In this document: piece after piece, positions 12,274 to 23,330 of the stretch
Layout: each line of letters starts with the position of its first letter
Position numbering within the stretch: the first letter of the stretch is position 1
Assembly: GCA_963580455.1 (NCBI GenBank)
Contig: OY756962.1
Location: 27,603,001-27,667,000, forward strand
Length of the DNA: 64,000 nt
Source: Euonymus europaeus
Taxonomy: Eukaryota; Streptophyta; Magnoliopsida; Celastrales; Celastraceae
Direction: 5' to 3'
The notes under the pieces: model-generated
What the model saw: only the letters and a program-made list of their open reading frames with translations
Databases searched by the model: none
Told to the model about the DNA's origin: nothing
Position numbers and translations under genes: made by a program

Positions 12274-13484
12274 AGTAGGTCTCGTTTCACCTAGTTAGCC
12301 GCGAAATGTGGTTTCTTTACGTAAACGGTTTTATGAATATCCGTTGACTTCGAGTTCTGAATTCGGTGATTTTTAGCTTGATTTCACACTAATTTTCGAG
12401 CTAACCAATCCTAGCGTTTCGGATTTCGATTTCAGAACTCGTGGCTAGTAGGTCTCGTTTCACCTAGATAGCCGCGAAATGTGGTTTCTTTACGTAAACG
12501 GTTTTATGAATATCCGTTGACTCCGAGTTCTGAATTCGGTGATTTTTAGCTTGATTTCACACTACTTTTCGAGCTCTACAATCCTAGGTTTTCGGATTTT
12601 GATTTCAGAACTCGTGGCTTGTAGTTCTCGTTCCACCTAGTTAGCCGCAAAATGTGGTTTCTTTACGTAAACGGTTTTATGAATATCCGTTGACTCCGAG
12701 TTCTGAATTCGGTGATTTTTAGCTTGATTTCACACTACTTTTCGAGCTCTACAATCTTGGGTTTTCGGATTTCGATTTCAGAACTCGTGGCTACTAGGTC
12801 TCGTTTCACCTAGTTAGCCGCGAAATGTGGTTTCTTTACGTAAACGGTTTTATGAATATCCGTGGACTCCGAGTTCTGAATTCGGTGATTTTTAGCTTGA
12901 TTTCACACTACTTTTCGAGCTCTACAATCCTGGAGTTTCGGATTTTGATTTCAGAACCCGTGGCTTGTAGGTCTCGTTTCACCTAGTTAGCCGCGAAATG
13001 TGGTTTCTTTACGTGAACGGTTTTATGAATATCCGTTGACTCCGAGTTCTGAATTCGGTGATTTTTAGCTTGATTTCACACTACTTTTCGAGCTCTACAA
13101 TCCTGGGTTTTCGGATTTCAATTTCAGAACTCGTGGCTAGTAGGTCTCGTTTCACCTAGTTAGCCACGAAATGTGGTTTCTTTACGTAAACGGTTTTATG
13201 AATATCCGTTGACTCCGAGTTCTGAATTCGGTGATTTTTAGCTTGATTTCACACTACTTTTCGAGATCTACAATCCTAGTGTTTCGGATTTTGATTTCAG
13301 AACTCTTGGCTAGTAGGTCTCGTTTCACCTAGTTAGCCGCGAAATGTGGTTTCTTTACGTAAACGGTTTTATGAATATCCGCTGATTCCGAGTTCTCAAT
13401 TCGGTGATTTTTAACTTGATTTCACACTACTTTTCGAGCTCTACAATCCTAGCGTTTCGGATTTCGATTTCAGAACTCGTGGCT

Positions 13485-13650
13485 AGCGTTTCACCTAGTC
13501 AGCCGCGAAATGTGGTTTCTTTACGTAAACGGTTTTATGAATATCCGTTGACTCCGAGTTCTGAATTCGGTGATTTTTAGCTTGATTTCACACTACTTTT
13601 CGAGCTCTACAATCCTAGCGTTTCGGATTTTGATTTCAGAACTCGTGGCT
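13485..13650. repeat. 166-bp monomer (7-bp deletion), copy 2
   Basis: It has the same GGCTAGCGTTTCACC junction and AGTCAGCC variant as the monomer at 11243. Identical breakpoints show one deletion event later copied with the HOR B unit. Confidence 0.92.
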
Positions 13651-15207
13651 TGTAGGTCTCGTTCCACCTAGTTAGCCGCGAAATGTGGTTTCTTTACGTA
13701 AACGATTTTATGAATATCCGTTGACTCCGAGTTCTGAATTCAGTGATTTTTTGCTTGACTTCACACTAATTTTCGAGCTCTTCAATCCTGGGTTTTCGGA
13801 TTTCGATTTCAGAACTCGTGGATAGTAGGTCTCGTTTCACCTAGTTAGCCGCAAAATGTGGTTTCTTTACGTAAACGGTTTTACGAATATCCGTTGACTC
13901 CGAGTTCTGAATTCGGTGATTTTTAGCTTGATTTCACAATACTTTTCAAGCTCTACAATCTTAGCATTTCGGACTTTGATTTCAGAACTCGTGGCTAGTA
14001 GGTCTCGTTTCACCTAGTTAACCGCGAAATGTGGTTTCTTTACGTAAACGATTTTATGAATATCCGTTGATTCCGAGTTCTGAATTCGGTGATTTTTAGC
14101 TTGATTTCACACTACTTTTCGAGCTCTGCAATCCTAGCGTTTCGGATTTTGATTTCAGAACTCGTGGCTTGTAGGTCTCATTTCACCTAGTTAGCCGCGA
14201 AATGTGGTTTCTTTACGTAAACAGTTTTATGAATATCCGTTGACTCTGAGTTCTGAATTCGGTGATTTTTAGCTTGATTTCACACTACTTTTCGAGCTCT
14301 ACAATCCTAGCGTTTCGGATTTTGATTTCAGAACTCGTGGCTTGTATGTCTCGTTTCACCTAGTTTGCCGCGAAATGTGGTTTCTTTACGTAAACGGTTT
14401 TATGAATATCCGTTGACTCCGAGTTCTGAATTCGGTGATTTTTAGCTTGATTTCACACTACTTTTCGAGCTCTACAATCCTGGCATTTCGGATTTCGATT
14501 TCAGAACTCGTGGCTTGTAGGTCTCGTTTCACCTAGTTAGCCGCGAAATGTGGTTTCTTTACGTAAACGGTTTTATGAATATCCGTTGACTCCGAGTTCT
14601 GAATTCGGTGATTTTTAGCTTGATTTCACACTACTTTTCGAGCTCTACAATCCTGGGTTTTCGGATTTCGATTTCAGAACTCGTGGCTAGTAGGTCTCGT
14701 TTCACCTAGTTAGCCACGAAATGTGGTTTCTTTACGTAAACGGTTTTATGAATATTCGTTGACTCCGAGTTCTGAATTCGGTGATTTTTAGCTTGATTTC
14801 ACACTACTTTTCGAGATCTACAATCCTAGTTTTTCGGATTTTGATTTCAGAACTCTTGGCTAGTAGGTCTCGTTTCACCTAGTTAGCCGCGAAATGTGGT
14901 TTCTTTACTTAAACGGTTTTATGAATATCCGCTGATTCCGAGTTCTGAATTCGGTGATTTTTAACTTGATTTCACACTACTTTTCGAGCTCTACAATCCT
15001 AGCATTTCGGATTTTGATTTCAGAACTCGTGGCTTTTAGGTCTCGTTTCACCTAGTTAGCCGCGAAATGTGGTTTCTTTACGTAAACGGTTTTATGAATA
15101 TCCGTTGACTCCGAGTTCTGAATTCGGTGATTTTTAGCTTCATTTCACACTAATTTTCGAGCTCTACAATCCTAGCGTTTCGGATTTCGATTTCAGAACT
15201 CGTGGCT

Positions 15208-15373
15208 AGCGTTTCACCTAGTCAGCCGCGAAATGTGGTTTCTTTACGTAAACGGTTTTATGAATATCCGTTGACTCCGAGTTCTGAATTCGGTGATTTT
15301 TAGCTTGATTTCACACTAATTTTCGAGCTCTACAATCCTAGCGTTTCGGATTTTGATTTCAGAACTCGTGGCT
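15208..15373. repeat. 166-bp monomer (7-bp deletion), copy 3
   Basis: It has the same junction and AGTCAGCC change as the copies at 11243 and 13485. It differs at CACTAATTTTCG (about 15316) where the others have CACTACTTTTCG. Confidence 0.92.
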
Positions 15374-16238
15374 TGTAGGTCTCGTTCCACCTAGTTAGCC
15401 GCGAAATGTGGTTTCTTTACGTAAACGGTTTTATGAATATCCGTTGACTCCGAGTTCTGAATTCAGTGATTTTTTGCTTGACTTCACACTAATTTTCGAG
15501 CTCTACAATCCTGGGTTTTCGGATTTCGATTTCAGAACTCGTGGATAGTAGGTCTCGTTTCACCTAGTTAGCCGCAAAATGTGGTTTCTTTACGTAAACG
15601 GTTTTATAAATATCCGTTGACTCCGAGTTCTGAATTCGGTGATTTTTAGCTTGATTTCACACTACTTTTCAAGCTCTACAATCCTAGCATTTCGGATTTT
15701 GATTTCAGAACTCGTGGCTAGTAGGTCTCGTTTCACCTAGTTAGCCGCGAAATGTGGTTTCTTTACGTAAACGGTTTTATGAATATCCGTTGATTCCGAG
15801 TTCTGAATTCGGTGATTTTTAGCTTGATTTCACACTACTTTTCGAGCTCTGCAATCCTAGAGTTTCGGATTTTGATTTCAGAACTCGTGGCTTGTAGGTC
15901 TCATTTCACCTAGTTAGCCGCGAAATGTGGTTTCTTTACGTAAACGGTTTTATGAATATCCGTTGACTCCGAGTTCTGAATTCGGTGATTTTTAGCTTGA
16001 TTTTACACTACTTTTCGAGCTCTACAATCCTAGCTTTTCGGATTTTGATTTCAGAACTCGTGGCTTGTATGTCTCGTTACACCTAGTTAGCCACGAAATG
16101 TGGTTTCTTTACGTAAACGGTTTTATGAATATCCGTTCACTCCGAGTTCTGAATTCGGTGATTTTTAGCTTGATTTCACACTACTTTTCGAGCTCTACAA
16201 TCCTGCGTTTTCGGATTTCGATTTCAGAACTCGTGGCT

Positions 16239-17622
16239 AGTAGGTCTCGTTTCACCTAGTTAGCCGCGAAATGTGGTTTCTTTACGTAAACGGTTTTATG
16301 AATATCCGTTGACTCCGAGTTCTGAATTAGGTGATTTTTAGCTTGATTTCACACTACTTTTCGAGCTCTACAATCCTAGGTTTTCGGATTTCGATTTCAG
16401 AACTCGTGGCTAGTAGGTCTCGTTTCACCTAGTTAGCCGCGAAATGTAGTTTCTTTACGTAAACGGTTTTATAAATATCCGTTGACTCCGAGTTCTGAAT
16501 TCGGTGATTTTTAGCTTGATTTCACAGTACTTTTCGAGCTCTACAATCCTGGGTTTTCGGATTTTGATTTCAGAATTTGTGGCTAGTAGGTCTCGCTTCA
16601 CCTAGTTAGCCGCGAAATGTGGTTTCTTTACGTAAACGGTTTTATGAATATCCGTTGACTCCGAGTTCTGAATTCGGTGATTTTTAGCTTGAATTCACAC
16701 TACTTTTCGAGCTCTACAATCCTGGAATTTCGGATTTTGATTTCAGAACTCATGGCTTGTAGGTCTCGTTCCACCTAGTTAGCCGCGAAATGTGGTTTCT
16801 TTACGTAAACGGTTTTATGAATATCCGTTGACTCCGAGTTCTGAATTCGGTGATTTTTAGCTTGATTTCACACTACTTTTCGAGCTCTACAATTCTCGGT
16901 TTTCGGATTTCGATTTCAGAACTCGTGGCTAGTAGGTCTCGTTTCACCTAGTTAGCCGCGAAATGTGGTTTCTTTACGTAAACGGTTTTATGAATATCCG
17001 TTGACTCCGAGTTCTAAATTCGGTGATTTTTAGCTTGATTTCACACTACTTTTCGAGCTCTACAATCCTAGGTTTTCGGATTTCGATTTCAGAACTCGTG
17101 GCTAGTAGGTCTCGTTTCACCTAGTTAGCCGCGAAATGTGGTTTCTTTACATAAACGGTTTTATAAATATCCGTTGACTCCGAGTTCTGAATTCGGTGAT
17201 TTTTAGCTTGATTTCACAGTACTTTTCGAGCTCTACAATCCTGGGTTTTCGGATTTTGATTTCAGAATTTGTGGCTAGTAGGTCTCGCTTCACCTAGTTA
17301 GCCGCGAAATGTGGTTTCTTTACGTAAACGGTTTTATGAATATCCGTTGACTCCGAGTTCTGAATTCGGTGATTTTTAGCTTGAATTCACACTACTTTTC
17401 GAGCTCTACAATCCTGGAATTTCGGATTTTGATTTCAGAACTCATGGCTTGTAGGTCTCGTTCCACCTAGTTAGCCGCGAAATGTGGTTTCTTTACGTAA
17501 ACGGTTTTATGAATATCCGTTGACTCCGAGTTCTGAATTCGGTGATTTTTAGCTTGATTTCACACTACTTTTCGAGCTCTACAATCCTAGCGTTTCGGAT
17601 TTTGATTTCAGAACTCGTGGCT
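16239..17622. repeat. Tandem duplication of a 4-monomer block (2 x 692 bp)
   Basis: Monomers at 16239, 16412, 16585 and 16758 are repeated at 16931, 17104, 17277 and 17450, offset exactly 692 bp. Shared markers are CCTAGGTTTTCGG, ATAAATATCC with CACAGTAC, CAGAATTTGTGG with GTCTCGCTTC, and GGAATTTCGG with CTCATGGC. The left block (1212-1903) has only one copy. The fourth monomer of the first unit ends CAATTCTCGGTTTTCGG rather than CCTAGCGTTTCGG, as a recombinant junction would. Confidence 0.85.
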
Positions 17623-17968
17623 TGTAGGTCTCGTTTCACCCAGTTAGCCGCAAAATGTGGTTTCTTTACGTAAACGGTTTTATGAATATCCGTTGACTCC
17701 GAGTTCTGAATTCGGTGATTTTTAGCTTTATTTCACACTACTTTTCGAGCTCTACAATCCTGGCGTTTCGGATTTTGATTTCAGAACTCGTGGCTTGTAG
17801 GTCTCGTTTCACCTAGTTAGCCGCGAAATGTGGTTTCTTTACGTAAACGGTTTTATGAATATCCGTTGACTCCGAGTTCTGAATTCGGTGATTTTTAGCT
17901 TGATTTCACACTACTTTTTGAGCTCTACAATCCTGGTGTTTCGGATTTTGATTTGAGAACTCGTGGCT

Positions 17969-19871
17969 AGTAGGTTTCGTTTCACCTAGTTAGCCGCGAA
18001 ATGTGGTTTCTTTACGTAAACGATTTTATGAATATCCGTTGATTCCGAGTTCTGAATTCTGTGTTTTTTAGCTTGATTTCACATTACTTTTCGAGCTCTA
18101 CAATCCTAGCGTTTCGGATTTTGATTTCAGAACTCGTGGCATGTAGATCTCGTTTCACCTAGTTAGCCGCGAAATGTGGTTTCTTTACGTAAACGGTTTT
18201 ATGAATATCCGTTGACTCCGAGTTCTGAATTCTGTGATTTTTAGCTTGAATTCACACTACTTTTCGAGCTCTACAATCCTGGCGTTTCGGATTTTGATTT
18301 CAGAACTCGTGGCTTGTAGGTCTCGTTTCACCTAGTTAGCCGCAAAATGTGGTTTCTTTACGTAAACGGTTTTATGAATATCCGTTGACTCCGAGTTCTG
18401 AATTCGGTGATTTTTAGCTTGATTTCACACTACTTTTCGAGCTCTACAATCCTAGGGTTTCGGATATTGATTTCAGAACTCGTGGCTTGTAGGTCTCGTT
18501 CCACCTAGTTAGCCGCGAAATGTGGTTTCTTTACGTAAACGGTTTTATGAATATCCGTTGACTCCGAGTTCTGAATTCGGTGATTTTTAGCTTGATTTCA
18601 CACTACTTTTCGAGCTCTACAATCCTAGGGTTTCGGATTTTGATTTCAGAACTCGTGGCTTGTAGGTCTCGTTCCACCTAGTTAGCCGCGAAATGTGGTT
18701 TCTTTACGTAAACGGTTTTATGAATATCCGTTGACTCCGAGTTCTGAATTCGGTGATTTTTAGCTTGAATTCACACTACTTTTCGAGCTCTACAATCCTG
18801 GCGTTTCGGATTTTGATTTCAGAACTCGAGGCTTGTAGGTCTCGTTTCACCTAGTTAGCCGCAAAATGTGGTTTCTTTACGTAAACGGTTTTATGAATAT
18901 CCGTTGACTCCGAGTTCTGAATTCGGTGATTTTTAGCTTGATTTCACACTACTTTTCGAGCTCTACAATCCTAGCGTTTCGGATTTTGATTTCAGAACTC
19001 GTGGCTTGTAGGTCTCGTTCGACCTAGTTAGCCGCGAAATGTGGTTTCTTTACGTAAACGGTTTTATGAATATCCGTTGACTCCGAGTTCTGAATTCGGT
19101 GATTTTTAGCTTGATTTCACACTACTTTTCGAGCTCTACAATCCTAGGGTTTCGGATTTTGATTTCAGAACTCGTGGCTTGTAGGTCTCGTTCCACCTAG
19201 TTAGCCGCGAAATGTGGTTTCTTTACGTAAACGGTTTTATGAATATCCGTTGACTCCGAGTTCTGAATTCGGTGATTTTTAGCTTGATTTCACACTACTT
19301 TTCGAGCTCTACAATCCTAGCGTTTCGGATTTTGATTTCAGAACTCATGGCTTGTAGGTTTCGTTCCACCTAGTTAGCCGCGAAATGTGGTTTCTTTACG
19401 TAAACGGTTTTATGAATATCCGTTGACTCCGAGTTCTGAATTCGGTGATTTTTAGCTTGATTTCACACTACTTTTCGAGCTCTACAATCCTAGCTTTTCG
19501 GATTTCGATTTCAGAACTCGTGGCTTGTAGGTCTCGTTTCACCTAGTTAGCCGCAAAATGTGGTTTCTTTACGTAAACGGTTTTATGAATATCCGTTGAC
19601 TCCGAGTTCTGAATTCGGTGATTTTTAGCTTGATTTCACACTACTTTTCGAGCTCTACAATCCTGGAGTTTCGGATTTTGATTTCAGAACTCGTGGCTTG
19701 TAGGTCTCGTTTCACCTAGTTAGCCGCGAAATGTGGTTTCTTTACGTAAACGGTTTTATGAATATCCGTTGACTCCGAGTTCTGAATTCGGTGATTTTTA
19801 GCTTGATTTCACACTACTTTTTGAGCTCTACAATCCTGGTGTTTCGGATTTTGATTTGAGAACTCGTGGCT
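17969..19871. repeat. HOR C copy 1 (1903 bp, 11 monomers)
   Basis: This is the longest HOR C unit. After the TTCTGTG and GGCATGTAGATC monomers it contains a run of CTTGTAGGTCTCGTTCC monomers, several ending CCTAGGGTTTCGG or CCTAGCGTTTCGG, which the shorter copies lack. Confidence 0.8.
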
Positions 19872-20909
19872 AGTAGGTCTCGTTTCACCTAGTTAGCCGC
19901 GAAATGTGGTTTCTTTACGTAAACGATTTTATGAATATCCGTTGATTCCGAGTTCTGAATTCTGTGTTTTTTAGCTTGATTTCACACTACTTTTCGAGCT
20001 CTACAATCCTAGCGTTTCGGATTTTGATTTCAGAACTCGTGGCATGTAGATCTCGTTTCACCTAGTTAGCCGCGAAATGTGGTTTCTTTACGTAAACGGT
20101 TTTATGAATATCCGTTGACTCCGAGTTCTGAATTCGGTGATTTATTGCTTGATTTCACACTAATTTTTGAGCTCTACAATCCTAGCGTTTCGGATTTCGA
20201 TTTCAGAACTCGTGGCTAGTAGGTCTCGTTTCACCTAGTTAGCCGCGAAATGTGGTTTCTTTACGTAAACAGTTTTATGAATATCAGTTGACTCCGAGTT
20301 CTGAATTCGGTGATTTTTAGCTTGATTTCACACTACTTTTCGAGCTCTACAATCCTAGCGTTTCGGATTTTGATTTCAGAACTCGTGGCTAGTAGGTCTC
20401 GTTTCACCTAGTTAGCCGCGAAATGTGGTTTCTTTACGTAAACGGTTTTATGAATATCCGTTGACTCCGAGTTCTGAATTCGGTGATTTTTTGCTTGATT
20501 TCACACTAACTTTCGAGCTCTACAATCCTAGCTTTTCGGATTTCGATTTCAGAACTTGTGGCTAGTAGGTCTCGCTTCACCTAGTTAGCCGCGAAATGTG
20601 GTTTCTTTACGTAAACGGTTTTATGAATATCCGTTGACTCCGAGTTCTGAATTCGGTGATTTTTAGCTTGAATTCACACTACTTTTCGAGCTCTACAATC
20701 CTGGAATTTCGGATTTTGATTTCAGAACTCATGGCTTGTAGGTCTCGTTCCACCTAGTTAGCCGTGAAATGTGGTTTCTTTACGTAAACGGTTTTATGAA
20801 TATCCGTTGACTCCGAGTTCTGAATTCGGTGATTTTTAGCTTGATTTCACACTACTTTTTGAGCTCTACAATCCTGGTGTTTCGGATTTTGATTTGAGAA
20901 CTCGTGGCT
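19872..20909. repeat. HOR C copy 2 (1038 bp, 6 monomers)
   Basis: It runs between the TTCTGTG marker monomers at 19872 and 20910. It holds the GATTTATTGC, TATCAGTTG, CACTAACTTTCG and GGAATTTCGG/CTCATGGC monomers in the order seen in copy 3, but not the CTTGTAGG/GTTCC run of copy 1. Confidence 0.8.
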
Positions 20910-22293
20910 AGTAGGTCTCGTTTCACCTAGTTAGCCGCGAAATGTGGTTTCTTTACGTAAACGATTTTATGAATATCCGTTGATTCCGAGTTCTGAATTC
21001 TGTGTTTTTTAGCTTGATTTCACACTACTTTTCGAGCTCTACAATCCTAGCATTTCGGATTTTGATTTCAGAACTCGTGGCATGTAGATCTCGTTTCACC
21101 TAGTTAGCCGCGAAATGTGGTTTCTTTACGTAAACGGTTTTATGAATATCCGTTGACTCCGAGTTCTGAATTCGGTGATTTATTGCTTGATTTCACACTA
21201 ATTTTTGAGCTCTACAATTCTAGCGTTTCGGATTTCGATTTCAGAACTCGTGGCTAGTAGATCTCGTTTCACCTAGTTAGCCGCGAAATGTGGTTTCTTT
21301 ACGTAAACGGTTTTATGAATATCAGTTGACTCCGAGTTCTGAATTCGGTGATTTTTAGCTTGATTTCACACTACTTTTCGAGCTCTACAATCCTAGCGTT
21401 TCGGATTTTGATTTCAGAACTCGTGGCTAGTAGGTCTCGTTTCACCTAGTTAGCCGCGAAATGTGGTTTCTTTACGTAAACGGTTTTATGAATATCCCTT
21501 GACTCCGAGTTCTGAATTCGGTGATTTTTTGCTTGATTTCACACTAACTTTCGAGCTCTACAATCCTAGCTTTTCGGATTTCGATTTCAGAACTTGTGGC
21601 TAGTAGGTCTCGCTTCACCTAGTTAGCCGCGAAATGTGGTTTCTTTACGTAAACGGTTTTATGAATATCCGTTGACTCCGAGTTCTGAATTCGGTGATTT
21701 TTAGCTTGAATTCACACTACTTTTCGAGCTCTACAATCCTGGAATTTCGGATTTTGATTTCAGAACTCATGGCTTGTAGGTCTGGTTCCACCTAGTTAGC
21801 CGCGAAATGTGGTTTCTTTACGTAAACGGTTTTATGAATATCCGTTGACTCCGAGTTCTGAATTCGGTGATTTTTAGCTTGATTTCACACTACTTTTCGA
21901 GCTCTACAATCCTAGCGTTTCGGATTTTGATTTCAGAACTCGTGGCTTGTAGGTCTCGTTTCACCTAGTTAGCCGCAAAATGTGGTTTCTTTACGTAAAC
22001 GGTTTTATGAATATCCGTTGACTCCGAGTTCTGAATTCGGTGATTTTTAGCTTGATTTCACACTACTTTTCGAGCTCTACAATCCTGGCGTTTCGGATTT
22101 TGATTTCAGAACTCGTGGCTTGTAGGTCTCGTTTCACCTAGTTAGCCGCGAAATGTGGTTTCTTTACGTAAACGGTTTTATGAATATCCGTTGACTCCGA
22201 GTTCTGAATTCGGTGATTTTTAGCTTGATTTCACACTACTTTTTAAGCTCTACAATCCTGGTGTTTCGGATTTTGATTTGAGAACTCGTGGCT
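20910..22293. repeat. HOR C copy 3 (1384 bp, 8 monomers)
   Basis: It is like copy 2 with two extra monomers (CCTAGCG then CCTGGCG ends, about 21.8-22.1 kb) before the next marker. Private changes include ATATCCCTTGAC (about 21495) and GGTCTGGTTCC (about 21779). Confidence 0.8.
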
Positions 22294-23330
22294 AGTAGGT
22301 CTCGTTTCACCTAGTTAGCCGCGAAATGTGGTTTCTTTACGTAAACGATTTTATGAATATTCGTTGATTCCGAGTTCTGAATTCTGTGTTTTTAGCTTGA
22401 TTTCACACTACTTTTCGAGCTCTGCAATCCTAGCGTTTCGGATTTTGATTTCAGAACTCGTGGCATGTAGATCTCGTTTCACCTAGTTAGCCGCGAAATG
22501 TGGTTTCTTTACGTAAACGGTTTTATGAATATCCGTTGACTCCGAGTTCTGAATTCGGTGATTTATTGCTTGATTTCACACTAATTTTTGAGCTCTACAA
22601 TCCTAGCGTTTCGGATTTCGATTTCAGAACTCGTGGCTAGTAGGTCTCGTTTCACCTAGTTAGCCGCGAAATGTGGTTTCTTTACGTAAACGGTTTTATG
22701 AATATCAGTTGACTCCGAGTTCTGAATTCGGTGATTTTTAGCTTGATTTCACACTACTTTTCGAGCTCTACAATCCTAGCGTTTCGGATTTTGATTTCAG
22801 AACTCATGGCTTTTAGGTCTCGTTCCTCCTAGTTAGCCGCGAAATGTGGTTTCTTTACGTAAACGGTTTTATGAATATCCGTTGACTCCGAGTTCTGAAT
22901 TCGGTGATTTTTAGCTTGATTTCACACTAATTTTTGAGCTCTACAATCCTGGGTTTTCGGATTTCGATTTCAGAACTCGTGGCTAGTAGGTCTCGTTTCA
23001 CCTAGTTAGCCGCGAAATGTGGTTTCTTTACGTAAACGGTTTTATGAATATCCGTTAACTCCGAGTTCTGAATTCGGTGATTTTTAGCTTGATTTCACAC
23101 TACTTTTCGAGCTCTACAATCCTGGGTTTTCGGATTTCGATTTCAGAACTCATGGCTAGTAGGTCTCGTTTCACCTAGTTAGCCGCGAAATGTGGTTTCT
23201 TTACGTAAACGGTTTTATGAATATCCGTTGACTCCGAGTTCTGAATTCGGTGATTTTTAGCTTGATTTCACACTACTTTTTGAGCTCTACAATCCTGGTG
23301 TTTCGGATTTTGATTTGGGAACTCGTGGCT

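Larger units (their letters stand above)
9340..15719. repeat. HOR B sub-array, 14-monomer unit with 166-bp marker monomers
   Basis: A 2415-bp unit (14 x 173 - 7) is supported by three independent marker pairs: GAGCTAACC at 9983 and 12398, ATATCCGTGGACTCC at 10441 and 12856, and GAGATCTACAATC at 10848 and 13263. A third, incomplete copy follows: GAGATC recurs at 14813 (9 x 173 - 7). Each copy carries one monomer with a 7-bp deletion. Other shared variants are CTCTTGGC, ATCCGCTGATTCC, GATTTTTTGCTTGACTTC and CAAGCTCTAC. Confidence 0.88.
12274..15719. repeat. HOR B copies 2 and 3 (shortened)
   Basis: Copy 2 repeats copy 1 closely but has one monomer fewer between the GAGATC monomer (13263) and the 166-bp monomer (13485). 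The copies of the 166-bp monomer are 2242 bp (13 x 173 - 7) and then 1723 bp (10 x 173 - 7) apart. The third series (about 14.5-15.7 kb) starts from the GAGATC section without the GAGCTAACC monomer. Confidence 0.75.
15720..22822. repeat. HOR C sub-array
   Basis: The block opens with monomers matching 0.65-2.3 kb and then cycles through a unit marked by GATTTGAGAACTC, AACGATTTTATG, TTCTGTGTTTTTTAGC, GGCATGTAGATCTCG, GATTTATTGCTTG and TATCAGTTGACTCC. Marker monomers start at 17969, 19872, 20910 and 22294, so unit lengths are 1903 bp (11 monomers), 1038 bp (6) and 1384 bp (8), each an exact multiple of 173. The last marker monomer has one T fewer (TTCTGTGTTTTTAGC, about 22383). Confidence 0.85.

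Noticed and set aside
16065..16259. 64-codon open frame on the + strand, near-identical product to the one at 1038
   Set aside because: It is the duplicated counterpart of the monomer at 1039, with the same two stop-removing changes and the same TTG start. The similarity reflects satellite duplication and not protein conservation.
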